Assembly (NCBI RefSeq): GCF_003337715.1
Contig: NZ_QPIX01000003.1
Location: 226,051-290,050, forward strand
Length of the DNA stretch: 64,000 bases
From: Ciceribacter lividus
Lineage (GTDB): Bacteria; Pseudomonadota; Alphaproteobacteria; Rhizobiales; Rhizobiaceae
Direction: 5' to 3'
Made by a program: the position numbers and the translations under genes. Shown here piece after piece: positions 27,279 to 35,574 of this stretch. The notes under the pieces were generated by a model. The model was not told the origin of the DNA and searched no databases. It saw nothing but the letters and a program-made list of their open reading frames with translations. Position 1 is the stretch's first letter. Every line of letters begins with the position of its first letter.

Positions 27279-28370
27279 ATGGCAGGTCTCGTTCTGAAGG
27301 ATATCCGCAAGAATTACGGGCAGGTCAAAGTCCTTCACGGCATCGACCTGGAGATCAAGCAGGGCGAATTCATCGTCTTCGTCGGGCCATCAGGTTGCGG
27401 CAAGTCGACCCTGTTGCGCATGATCGCCGGGCTGGAGGATGTGACCTCCGGCGAGCTCCTCATCGACGGTCAGATCGTCAACGATGTCCCGCCCTCGAAG
27501 CGCGGCATCGCCATGGTCTTCCAGTCCTATGCGCTCTATCCGCACATGACGGTCTACGACAACATGGCCTTCGGAATGCGGATCGCCGGGCTCGCCCGCG
27601 ACGAGATCGACCGCCGGGTGCGGGCCGCCGCCGATATCCTGCAGCTCGGCCCGTATCTCGACCGGCTGCCGAAGGCGCTCTCCGGCGGCCAGCGCCAGCG
27701 CGTCGCGATCGGCCGGGCGATTTGCCGCGACCCCAAGGTCTTCCTCTTCGACGAGCCGCTGTCGAACCTCGATGCGGCATTGCGCGTGGCGACCCGCATC
27801 GAGATCGCCAAGCTCAACGAGAGCATGCCGGACACGACGATGATCTATGTCACCCATGACCAGGTCGAGGCGATGACGCTTGCCGACCGCATCGTCGTGC
27901 TCTCGGCCGGCCGTATCGAGCAGGTCGGCGCGCCGCTCGAGCTTTACGAGCACCCTGCCAACCTTTTCGTCGCGCAGTTCATCGGCTCGCCGGCGATGAA
28001 CATCATGCCTGCAACGATCGTCGAAACCGGCAAGACGACGACGATCGCACTCAAGGATGGCAGCACCGTTTCGGTGGACATCCAGACGCCGGCCACTGAC
28101 AAGGGAAAGAAGGCGAGCTTCGGTGTGCGGCCGGAGGATCTCAGCATCGCCAACGGCGACAACCAGCTCTTCGAGGGCACCGTCAGTCTCGTCGAGGCGC
28201 TCGGCGAAGTGACCCTCCTCCATGTCGATGGCCCGGTCGAGGACGAACCGATCACGGTCAAGCTGCCGGGCGTGGCCGACGTCAGGAAGGGTGCGACGCT
28301 GCGCTTTGCCGCGGACCGGGTGAAACTGCATCTCTTCGATGAGAGCGGGCGCAGCTATTACAAGGGTTGA
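27279..28370 (+). CDS. aglK: Alpha-glucoside ABC transporter, ATPase AglK
   Basis: A 363-residue MalK/UgpC-type ATPase. Walker A GPSGCGKST (about 37-45), Q-loop, signature LSGGQRQR, Walker B FLFDEPLSNLD and the switch His in YVTHDQ are all present. A C-terminal OB-fold regulatory domain (about 240-360) completes it. Last gene of the agl operon, 17 bases after aglA. MalK-type ATPases may serve other sugar permeases as well. Confidence 0.95.
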   Translation: MAGLVLKDIRKNYGQVKVLHGIDLEIKQGEFIVFVGPSGCGKSTLLRMIAGLEDVTSGELLIDGQIVNDVPPSKRGIAMVFQSYALYPHMTVYDNMAFGMRIAGLARDEIDRRVRAAADILQLGPYLDRLPKALSGGQRQRVAIGRAICRDPKVFLFDEPLSNLDAALRVATRIEIAKLNESMPDTTMIYVTHDQVEAMTLADRIVVLSAGRIEQVGAPLELYEHPANLFVAQFIGSPAMNIMPATIVETGKTTTIALKDGSTVSVDIQTPATDKGKKASFGVRPEDLSIANGDNQLFEGTVSLVEALGEVTLLHVDGPVEDEPITVKLPGVADVRKGATLRFAADRVKLHLFDESGRSYYKG

Positions 28371-28504
28371 CCACAGGTCCTTAACCTCTCGTTTGCCATG
28401 ATACAGAACCCGCACGGAACGCAGGTTTGGGCCTTCGTGATGTCACGTTCTGTTAAATCTCGAAGAGCTACTTTTCCTTCAGACGATGTGGAAGGGGAAC
28501 CGAG

Positions 28505-28912
28505 ATGGGAAGCTTTTCGGGTGGCACGAACTACCTGCAGAGGGAAGAATCCTTCATGTACGACCGCGAAGGGCGGTTCCGCATGGAAGACACCCGCAAT
28601 GCGGCGCGCATCGAGTATACCGAAAAGGGCGTCATGCACATGGCGGCGCGGCGCTGCGACGTCATCAGGATTTCCCGCAGCAGCGCCATCCTCGCACTGC
28701 TCACCCAGTACACGCTGCCGCAACAGTTCTACCTCGATATCCCCGATGCGCGGATTTCAAAGATCGGTTGTGTCCTGATGAAGGTCTTCGTCAACGACAC
28801 GATCGAAGTGCGTTTCCTTCGCCTGCTTACGGAGAAGGAGCTCGATCGCATCTTCGTCTTCTCGACCCATCCCGCCCATCGCGACAAGGTGCTCGACATC
28901 CGTTCCTGGTGA
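28505..28912 (+). CDS. PilZ-like domain protein
   Basis: A 135-residue single-domain protein. Residues 30-115 follow the PilZ pattern: an Arg-rich entry (AARRCDVIRISRSSAIL), then strands (QQFYLDIPDARISKIGCVLMKVFVNDTIEVRFL). The DxSxxG signature of c-di-GMP binding is replaced by ISRSSA, so binding of the nucleotide is doubtful. Start preceded by AAGGGGAA. It stands alone between the agl operon and the DUF2778 gene with its own upstream region. Function unknown. Confidence 0.65.
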   Translation: MGSFSGGTNYLQREESFMYDREGRFRMEDTRNAARIEYTEKGVMHMAARRCDVIRISRSSAILALLTQYTLPQQFYLDIPDARISKIGCVLMKVFVNDTIEVRFLRLLTEKELDRIFVFSTHPAHRDKVLDIRSW

Positions 28913-28956
28913 GAACCGTCTTCCGCTGAAGCGGAAGCGATGACGAACGAATACGA

Positions 28957-28985
28957 GGCCGTGCCTGTGCGCGGCCTTTCTGTTT
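28957..28985 (+). terminator. Rho-independent terminator after the PilZ-like gene
   Basis: GGCCGTGC pairs with GCGCGGCC over a 4-nt loop (stem 28957-28964 / 28969-28976, one G-T pair), followed by TTTCTGTTT. Confidence 0.75.
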
Positions 28986-29173
28986 GCCGGCATCGTCGAC
29001 CCCATTCCCGGACCCATCCTGCGGCTCTCCGGCCGCCGGGGCACACTTCTTCGCAGCGCGTAAACCTCTTGGTTACCAACTTTCTTCATAGTTTAGCTTG
29101 TCCGAAAGGCGTCGCCCCTCTTTGGCCATAACCGGATCATCAATTCGGCAAAGTTGCTGGGCAGGAGCGGCGG

Positions 29174-29200
29174 ATGAGTTTTGTGTCCGGTAGCGAGTAA
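29174..29200 (+). other. Possible 8-codon leader ORF before the DUF2778 gene
   Basis: ATG at 29174 has an AGGAG site at the right distance (29163-29167), encodes eight residues (MSFVSGSE) and stops at 29200, four bases before the DUF2778 ATG, which itself lacks a good ribosome site. This suggests translational coupling through a leader peptide; it may also be chance. Confidence 0.3.
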
Positions 29201-29204
29201 GAGT

Positions 29205-30539
29205 ATGTCGTCCCTGACCCAGTTGCGTCGTCAGCAGAACAGTGCCTCACTAAGAGGCGGTGTGTCCCGCAAGTCTCTCGTTGTGGCAGGGCTGCTCGGC
29301 GCCGGCGTGGTGACCGCGCTCTGGACCTCGGCGGTCATTGCGACCGTCCACACCATGGGTGGCTCCGGCGATGTCGCCTACCGGCACGGCACCAGGGCCG
29401 GCCTGGCACTGGCGCTCCACGATGCCTCGCTCGTCGCCAGCCCGTCTTCCAAGACCTCTCGTCCGCCGGCGCCGCCGGCCGTCATCGAGGCCGCCAAGAT
29501 GCGGATCGCCGCGGCGGTCGCCAGCACCGACGATGCCGAATTCGCTGTCCTTCCCGATGAGATGAGCCTCACGTCCGTCGACAAGTCCGACCGGCTCGCC
29601 TGGTCGCGGGCCGGTGTCTCCCCCGATGAGCAGGCGCTGGCGGTTCTGAAGAAGGCGCTGGCCCGCGCGGATGGCGAGCGTGTGGCGAGGCTTGCTCTTG
29701 CGGCCGAACTCGAGAAGGAGCAGGCGACGTTCGCCAAGGCGCAGATGACGGCCTCTGCAGCCTCTACGAACGACGAACTGACCACCGGCTCGATTCCCGC
29801 CTCGAACGACGCGGCGACCGCGCTCGCCTATGCCGCACCCACCTCGGCGCGCGAGACGGTCGACAGCGCGCTCGTCGAGGATGCCTTCGACGAGGTGCTT
29901 GCTGGCGGCGAGGAGATCGACGACGCCCTTCCGGAAGACGGGCCTTTGCCCGCGGTGCGCCCGCGGATTGCCGCGCCTGCCGCGAAGGCCGAAGTCGAGC
30001 AAGACCCCAAACCGGAGGACAAGCCGGCGAAGTCGCCGCTCCTCACCTATGCCAAGCCTTCGAAAACGATCATCGAGGAGGACGAGGACCGTCCATCGAT
30101 CTTCGGCCGCAAGGCGCAGCTTCCCGGCCGCGGTAGCCGGATTGCCGTCTACGACATCTCCGCCGGCATTGTTCACATGCCGAACGGCGAGAAGCTCGAA
30201 GCCCATTCCGGCCGCGGTTCCTACCGAGACAATCCGAAATACGTCCATGTGAAGATGCGCGGCTCGACGCCGCCGAACGTCTACAGCCTGCGCATGCGCG
30301 AGTCCCGCTTCCACGGGGTCGAGGCGATCCGCATGACCCCGGTCGGTGACGCCAAGATGTATGGCCGTGACGGCTTTCTCACCCACACCTATCTCCTGAG
30401 GGTGCGCGGCGATTCCTCCGGCTGCGTCGTCTTCAACGACTACAACCGTTTCTTGAACGCCTTCAAGCGCGGCGAGGTCAAGACCCTGATCGTCGTGCCG
30501 CGCATGGCCGACCTCAACCGCTACATGGCGATGCTCTGA
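29205..30539 (+). CDS. Membrane-anchored DUF2778 (L,D-transpeptidase-like) protein
   Basis: A 444-residue protein. A membrane helix lies near residues 22-45 (SLVVAGLLGAGVVTALWTSAVIATV), then a long Ala/Glu/Pro-rich periplasmic stretch (about 60-310), and a C-terminal DUF2778 domain (about 315-435). The domain keeps YDISAGIVHMPNGEKLEAHSG, the PPNVYSLRMRE segment and a His394-…-SSGC407 pair resembling the catalytic His/Cys of L,D-transpeptidases and of the Salmonella effector Tlde1, which belongs to this family. The ATG at 29205 is chosen; a TTG at 29181 is possible. No type VI secretion gene is nearby, so a housekeeping wall-modifying role is as likely as toxicity. Confidence 0.78.
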   Translation: MSSLTQLRRQQNSASLRGGVSRKSLVVAGLLGAGVVTALWTSAVIATVHTMGGSGDVAYRHGTRAGLALALHDASLVASPSSKTSRPPAPPAVIEAAKMRIAAAVASTDDAEFAVLPDEMSLTSVDKSDRLAWSRAGVSPDEQALAVLKKALARADGERVARLALAAELEKEQATFAKAQMTASAASTNDELTTGSIPASNDAATALAYAAPTSARETVDSALVEDAFDEVLAGGEEIDDALPEDGPLPAVRPRIAAPAAKAEVEQDPKPEDKPAKSPLLTYAKPSKTIIEEDEDRPSIFGRKAQLPGRGSRIAVYDISAGIVHMPNGEKLEAHSGRGSYRDNPKYVHVKMRGSTPPNVYSLRMRESRFHGVEAIRMTPVGDAKMYGRDGFLTHTYLLRVRGDSSGCVVFNDYNRFLNAFKRGEVKTLIVVPRMADLNRYMAML

Positions 30540-30543
30540 GGCA

Positions 30544-31557
30544 CTACATCGCAGTGGGGGACCGTTCCTGCCTTGCCTCGCCGGCGAGTGCGCCGGGCGG
30601 TCGTCCGGTTACCCGTTTGAATGCCCGCGAGAAGGCCGCCTGCGAACCGTAGCCCAGACGATGGGCGGCGGTCTCGATCGGCATGCGGTCGCGGCTGATC
30701 CACTGGGCGGCAAGCCGCATGCGAAGCTCAGTCAGGTAGCGCACGGGCGTCACGCCCGTAACCGCAAGGAAACGCTCGGCGAAGACGGAGCGTGATGCGC
30801 CCATGAGCTTCGCCAGTTCCGCAAGCGTCCAGTCGCGACCGGGCTCGCGATGAAGGGCGACCAGCACGCGCCCGAGACGCGGATCGCGTAGCGCGGCAAT
30901 CCAGCCGGTCGCGTCGCCACAGCCGCATTCCACCCATGCCCGGACGATGGAGGCTGCGACCACGTCTGCGAGGCGGGCGAGGATGCCCGCATAGCCGGCG
31001 CGGCCCTGGCTGACCTCCCGTGCCATCGCCTCCAGCATCGGCAGGATTTCCGGATAGCGCACCATGATCGTGCCCACCCGCATGACCTCGGGCATCAGCG
31101 CCACGAGCGGATGCATGCTGCCGAGATCGAAATCCATGCAGGCGGAGAAGATCAGGACGCGTTCCTTCTCGCTGCAGGCGCTCTCGTCGCAGGCCCTGAT
31201 GTCGCTCACCATCGAGCAGAGAGGCTCCCGCCGCAACGAGGCGAGCTCGGTGCAGGGCCGGGAGATGTCCGGCGATGAACCGATCAGGTGAAGGCCACCG
31301 CGCGGCAGAAGCGCCGCATCGCCCGCCTTCATTTCATGAAGTACGCCGCTCGGTGCCCGCAGCGCAATCGACCCACGCGCCACGAACAGGAATTTGGCGC
31401 GGCTGTCTCCTTCGCCGAAGGCATAGGCGAAGGGTGGCGAGAGCTCCATGCGGCGGTAGTCGACGCCTACGAGCCGCATGCCGAGCAGCAACTCGCTGAC
31501 GAGGTCCGTGTCGAGTAAGCCGGACGGAGTTGGACTGTCGGACTTTCGATCAAGCAT
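30544..31557 (-). CDS. AraC-family transcriptional regulator
   Basis: A 337-residue regulator with an N-terminal cupin-like sensor (about 20-200; FLFVARGSIALRAPSGVLHEMKAGDAALLPRGGLHLIG) and a C-terminal double HTH (about 235-325; LAELAKLMGASRSVFAERFLAVTGVTPVRYLTELRMRLA…, AAHRLGYGSQAAFSRAFKRVTGRPPGA). Members of this cupin_6 group often control adjacent exporters. It is divergent from the MFS gene, with an 84-bp spacer containing GGACT/AGTCC repeats. Confidence 0.9.
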   Translation of the reverse strand: MLDRKSDSPTPSGLLDTDLVSELLLGMRLVGVDYRRMELSPPFAYAFGEGDSRAKFLFVARGSIALRAPSGVLHEMKAGDAALLPRGGLHLIGSSPDISRPCTELASLRREPLCSMVSDIRACDESACSEKERVLIFSACMDFDLGSMHPLVALMPEVMRVGTIMVRYPEILPMLEAMAREVSQGRAGYAGILARLADVVAASIVRAWVECGCGDATGWIAALRDPRLGRVLVALHREPGRDWTLAELAKLMGASRSVFAERFLAVTGVTPVRYLTELRMRLAAQWISRDRMPIETAAHRLGYGSQAAFSRAFKRVTGRPPGALAGEARQERSPTAM

Positions 31558-31560
31558 AAC

Positions 31561-31592
31561 GGACTATGTGGCATAGAAAGTCCGGAGAGTCC
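31561..31592. promoter_or_regulatory. Candidate AraC-regulator operator
   Basis: GGACT at 31561-31565, then AGTCC at 31579-31583 and 31588-31592, lie in the short spacer between the divergent regulator and MFS genes. The half-sites are close enough to both starts to control both. Confidence 0.4.
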
Positions 31593-31641
31593 AGCCTAGC
31601 TTCTTGCCATGTAACTCCTCCCATCGCGAAAGGACAAACCG

Positions 31642-32844
31642 ATGACTTCCACGACCAACCGCGACCGGGGCGCCGGCGGACCGCAAGCGCCGGCCTGGCC
31701 CGCCGTCATCTCCATGGCGCTCGGCGTCTTCGGCCTTGTGACTGCGGAATTCCTGCCGGCGAGCCTGTTGACGCCGATCGCCGCCGAACTCGGCATTAGC
31801 GAAGGGACGGCCGGGCAGGCGGTGACCGCGACCGCGGTCGTCGGTTTTGCCGCCAGCCTTCTGATTACCGCTGCGGCGCGGCGTGCCGACCGGCGCCACC
31901 TTCTGCTTTTCTTCTCGATATTGCTGGTGGCGTCGAACCTCTTCGTCGCACTGGCTCCCGGCCTGACGATGCTGCTTCTCGGCCGGGTGCTGCTGGGACT
32001 GGCGCTCGGTGGTTTCTGGACCATGGCGACGGCCGTCACCATGCGGCTGGTGCCGCCGGTCTTCATCCCGCGGGCACTCTCGATCATGTTCAGCGGCGTC
32101 TCGGCGGCGACGATCCTCGCCGCACCGCTCGGCAGTTTCCTCGGAGATCTGGCCGGCTGGCGGAGCGTCTTCTTTCTCGCCGCAGGGCTCGGCGGCCTGG
32201 CGCTTGTCGTACAGTTCATCACGCTCCCTTCGATGCAGCCAACTGGCAGCACGCGCCTGTCGACGCTCGTGGAGGTATTGGCACGGCCGGGTATCGGGCT
32301 TGCCATGGCAAGCGTCACGCTGGTCTTCGCCGGCCATTTCGCCTTTTTCACCTATCTGCGTCCCTTCCTCGAAGAGGTCACGGATGCAGGCATCAGCGCT
32401 GTTTCCGGTATCCTCTTGGGTTTCGGGCTCGCCAATTTCCTAGGAACGTTGCTTGCGGGACCGTTGCTGGGGCGCAGCCTGCGCATGACGTTGACCGCAG
32501 CGCCGCTGCTGCTTGCGGTTCTCGCCATGTCTCTCGTCGGTTTCGGCCAGAGCGCGGTTGTCGATGTCTCCGTGGTCGCGCTCTGGGGGCTTGCTTTCGG
32601 CGCTGTGCCGGTCGCCTGGACCACCTGGCTCACCCGTGCGGTGCCCGATCAGGCGGAGACGGCAGGCGGGTTGTTGGTCGCGGCGATCCAGTTCTCGATC
32701 GCGCTCGGCGCTGCCGCCGGCGGCGTGATCTTTGACGTGTCCGGCGCTGCCGGTGTTTTTTCGGCGAGCAGCCTCGCCCTTCTTGTGGCGGGCCTGACGA
32801 TCATGGTCGGCGTCCGGCCGCCGGCGGTCGCGCTGGCCGAATAG
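31642..32844 (+). CDS. MFS transporter (DHA1 drug/sugar-efflux type)
   Basis: A 400-residue major facilitator with twelve predicted helices. Motif-A-like AARRADRRHLLLF follows helix 2, and GRVLLGLALGGFWTMATAVTMRLVP in helix 4/5 is typical of the DHA1 arabinose/drug efflux group. Proton-driven export is expected; the substrate is unknown. Divergent from the AraC regulator, which probably controls it. A strong hairpin follows the gene. Confidence 0.9.
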   Translation: MTSTTNRDRGAGGPQAPAWPAVISMALGVFGLVTAEFLPASLLTPIAAELGISEGTAGQAVTATAVVGFAASLLITAAARRADRRHLLLFFSILLVASNLFVALAPGLTMLLLGRVLLGLALGGFWTMATAVTMRLVPPVFIPRALSIMFSGVSAATILAAPLGSFLGDLAGWRSVFFLAAGLGGLALVVQFITLPSMQPTGSTRLSTLVEVLARPGIGLAMASVTLVFAGHFAFFTYLRPFLEEVTDAGISAVSGILLGFGLANFLGTLLAGPLLGRSLRMTLTAAPLLLAVLAMSLVGFGQSAVVDVSVVALWGLAFGAVPVAWTTWLTRAVPDQAETAGGLLVAAIQFSIALGAAAGGVIFDVSGAAGVFSASSLALLVAGLTIMVGVRPPAVALAE

Positions 32845-32883
32845 GACCATTTGGAAGCGGGCAGTACGAGGCCCGGCAGACAG

Positions 32884-32913
32884 CACCCTCTCCTCCGTCT
32901 GGAGGAGAGGGTG
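32884..32913. terminator. Bidirectional hairpin between MFS gene and edd
   Basis: A 13-bp perfect stem (32884-32896 with 32901-32913) with a 4-nt loop sits between two convergent genes. T-runs are weak on both sides, but the position fits a shared terminator. Confidence 0.7.
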
Positions 32914-32925
32914 TCGCGTTTCCGG

Positions 32926-34743
32926 TCAGTAGAGGACGCTGGCGCCCTGGTCGGCGGGGCCGGCGGTGCGGCGGAAGGTGGCGAAGAGTTCGCGGCCGAG
33001 ACCGAATTCGTTCTCGGAAAGATCGACCGTAACCGCCGGGCGGGCGTCGAACTCGGCCGCGTCCACCATCACTTCCAGCGTCCCGGTGACCGCGTCCAGC
33101 CGGATCATGTCGCCGTTGCGGATCCTGGCGATCGGTCCGCCGTTGCTCGCCTCCGGCGTCACGTGGATCGCCGCCGGCACCTTTCCCGAAGCGCCGGACA
33201 TCCGCCCGTCGGTGACGAGCGCCACCTTGTGGCCGCGGTCCTGCAGCACGCCGAGGGGCGGGGTGAGGCGATGCAGTTCCGGCATGCCGTTCGCGCGCGG
33301 GCCCTGGAAGCGGACGACGGCGACGAAGTCGCGGTCGAGCTTGCCCGCCTTGAACGCGTCCTGCAACTCCTGCTGGTCATGGAAGACGATCGCCGGCGCC
33401 ACGACCACGTGCCGCTCGGGTTTCACGGCGGAGATCTTGATCACCGACTTGCCGAGATTGCCGGTCAGCATCTTGAGGCCGCCGGTCGGCTGGAACGGCG
33501 TTTCGATTGAGGCGAGCACCTTCGGATCAGCGCTCTTCTCGGGGGCCGCCTCGCGTTGAACGGTTCCGTCGTCCGCGAGCCTCGGCTCGACGGTGTAGGC
33601 GGCGAGCCCGTGGCCGTAGACGGTGCGGACGTCCTCATGCAGGAGACCGCCCTTCAGGAGTTCCTTGATGAGGAAGCCCATGCCGCCGGCGGCATGGAAA
33701 TGGTTCACGTCGGCGAGGCCATTCGGGTAGACGCGGGCGAGAAGCGGCACGATGTCGGAGAGATCGGAGATGTCCTGCCAGGTCAGCTCGATACCGGCGG
33801 CGCGCGCCATCGCAACGAGGTGCATGGTGTGGTTGGTGGAGCCGCCGGTTGCATGCAGCCCGACGACGCCGTTGACGATCGAGCGTTCGTCGATCATCTC
33901 GCCGACCGGCGTGAACGCGTTGCCGAGTGCGGTGATGGCGAGCGCCCGCTTGGCGGCCTCCCGGGTCAGCGCGTCCCTGAGCGGCGTGTTGGGGTTGACG
34001 AAGGAGGCGCCCGGCATGTGCAGGCCCATGATCTCCATCAGCATCTGGTTGGAGTTTGCCGTGCCGTAGAAGGTGCAGGTGCCGGGACCGTGATAGGATT
34101 TCGATTCCGCGTCCAGCAGTTCGGCGCGGCCGACCTTGCCTTCGGCATAGAGCTGGCGGATGCGCGACTTTTCGTCGTTCGGCAGGCCGCTGGTCATCGG
34201 CCCGGCCGGAATGAAGACGGCCGGCAGGTGGCCGAAGGTCAGCGCTGCGATCGCCAGGCCGGGGACGATCTTGTCGCAGATGCCGAGATAGACCGCCGCA
34301 TCGAACATGTTGTGCGAGAGGCCGACGGCCGTCGCCATGGCGATCAGGTCGCGGGAGAAAAGCGAGAGCTCCATGCCGGGCTGGCCCTGGGTGACGCCGT
34401 CGCACATGGCCGGAACGCCGCCGGCCACCTGCGCCACGCCGCCGGCTTCGCGCGCGGCGTCGCGGATGATTGCGGGGAAGGTTTCGAACGGCTGATGCGC
34501 CGACAGCATGTCGTTGTACGAGGTGATGATCCCGAGATTGGGCACGGTGTCGCCGGCGAGATCCGCCTTCTCCGACGGCGCGCATGCGGCGAAGCCGTGG
34601 GCGAGATTGCCGCAGGAGAGCACGGAGCGGTGGACGCCCTTGGCGATCTGGCTGCGGACGCGGTCGAGATAGCGCTCGCGGCTCGGCTTCGAGCGTTCGA
34701 CGATTCGCCTGGTGATGGCTTCGATGCGTTTGTCGGCGGTCAT
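32926..34743 (-). CDS. edd: 6-phosphogluconate dehydratase Edd
   Basis: A 605-residue IlvD/Edd enzyme that dehydrates 6-phosphogluconate to KDPG, the first committed Entner-Doudoroff step. Recognisable segments are [44 protein letters not shown] (Cys ligands of the Fe-S cluster), [13 protein letters not shown] and [18 protein letters not shown]. The start at 34743 (MTADKR) has AGGA eight bases upstream; the frame is open to 34794. Last gene of the zwf-pgl-edd operon; the aldolase gene eda is not in the window. Confidence 0.96.
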   Translation of the reverse strand: MTADKRIEAITRRIVERSKPSRERYLDRVRSQIAKGVHRSVLSCGNLAHGFAACAPSEKADLAGDTVPNLGIITSYNDMLSAHQPFETFPAIIRDAAREAGGVAQVAGGVPAMCDGVTQGQPGMELSLFSRDLIAMATAVGLSHNMFDAAVYLGICDKIVPGLAIAALTFGHLPAVFIPAGPMTSGLPNDEKSRIRQLYAEGKVGRAELLDAESKSYHGPGTCTFYGTANSNQMLMEIMGLHMPGASFVNPNTPLRDALTREAAKRALAITALGNAFTPVGEMIDERSIVNGVVGLHATGGSTNHTMHLVAMARAAGIELTWQDISDLSDIVPLLARVYPNGLADVNHFHAAGGMGFLIKELLKGGLLHEDVRTVYGHGLAAYTVEPRLADDGTVQREAAPEKSADPKVLASIETPFQPTGGLKMLTGNLGKSVIKISAVKPERHVVVAPAIVFHDQQELQDAFKAGKLDRDFVAVVRFQGPRANGMPELHRLTPPLGVLQDRGHKVALVTDGRMSGASGKVPAAIHVTPEASNGGPIARIRNGDMIRLDAVTGTLEVMVDAAEFDARPAVTVDLSENEFGLGRELFATFRRTAGPADQGASVLY

Positions 34744-34870
34744 GGATGTCATCCTGTCTGTTCGGGTGAACGGACCGCGAAGGGAAGATCGCACGCCCGT
34801 TCGGGCTCATCTCGGCGCCGGCCCGGCCGGCAGTCGGGCTGCCGGCGGTGCGGACGCGACAAGGAGGGCG

Positions 34871-35569
34871 TCAGGGCGCCCAGTATATCTCGACGGGCGA
34901 GGCGGCGCGATTGAGAACCGCACGAACCGGCATTTCGGCCTCGTCCGTTCCGGCGAGCGCCTTTTGGAGCACGGCCTTCTTCTCCGCGCCTTCGATATGA
35001 AGCACCAGAAGCCGGGCATCCTGAAGGCTGGAGAAGGAGAAGGTGAGGCGGGTTTCGCCGGCACCTTCGGCCTCCATGGTCATCACCCGCCGCGGCAGCG
35101 AAAGGTCGAGCGCTTCCGCAAGATGGTTGCCGCCGGGGAAGAAGGAGGCGGTGTGGCCGTCATTGCCCATGCCGAGCACGACGATGTCGAAGGGCTGCGC
35201 GAGTACCGCCGCCGCTTCGGTCGCGCGTTCGGCGGCTTCTTCCGCCGAGGCCGCGGGGCTGAAGAGCGGCAGGAAGCGTGCGTTTGCCGCGGCGTTCTTC
35301 AAAAGATGCGTCGCGACCAGGAGGTGGTTGGAGCGCGGATTGTCGGCGGGCACGAAGCGCTCGTCGACGAGCGTCACGGTGACCTTCTCCCAGTCGATCG
35401 CCTCGCGCGACAGGGCCTCGAAGAAGGCCTTCGGCGTCGAGCCGCCGGAAACGGCGATCGAGGCTTCGCCGCGCGCGGCGACAGCCGCCGAGAGCGCTGC
35501 GGCAACCGTGGCGGCAAGTGCTGCCGCGAGTGCGGCGCCGTTTTCGAAGATGTTTTCCTTCATGACCAT
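34871..35569 (-). CDS. pgl: 6-phosphogluconolactonase Pgl
   Basis: A 232-residue DevB/SOL-type lactonase that hydrolyses 6-phosphogluconolactone. Motifs are SIAVSGGSTPKAFFEAL, VTVTLVDERFVPADNPRSNHLL and DIVVLGMGNDGHTASFFPG. It begins 5 bases after the zwf stop, so the two are translated from one message; a second in-frame ATG at 35563 is possible. The 127-bp gap to edd shows no clear terminator. Confidence 0.95.
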   Translation of the reverse strand: MVMKENIFENGAALAAALAATVAAALSAAVAARGEASIAVSGGSTPKAFFEALSREAIDWEKVTVTLVDERFVPADNPRSNHLLVATHLLKNAAANARFLPLFSPAASAEEAAERATEAAAVLAQPFDIVVLGMGNDGHTASFFPGGNHLAEALDLSLPRRVMTMEAEGAGETRLTFSFSSLQDARLLVLHIEGAEKKAVLQKALAGTDEAEMPVRAVLNRAASPVEIYWAP

Positions 35570-35574
35570 GGCGC

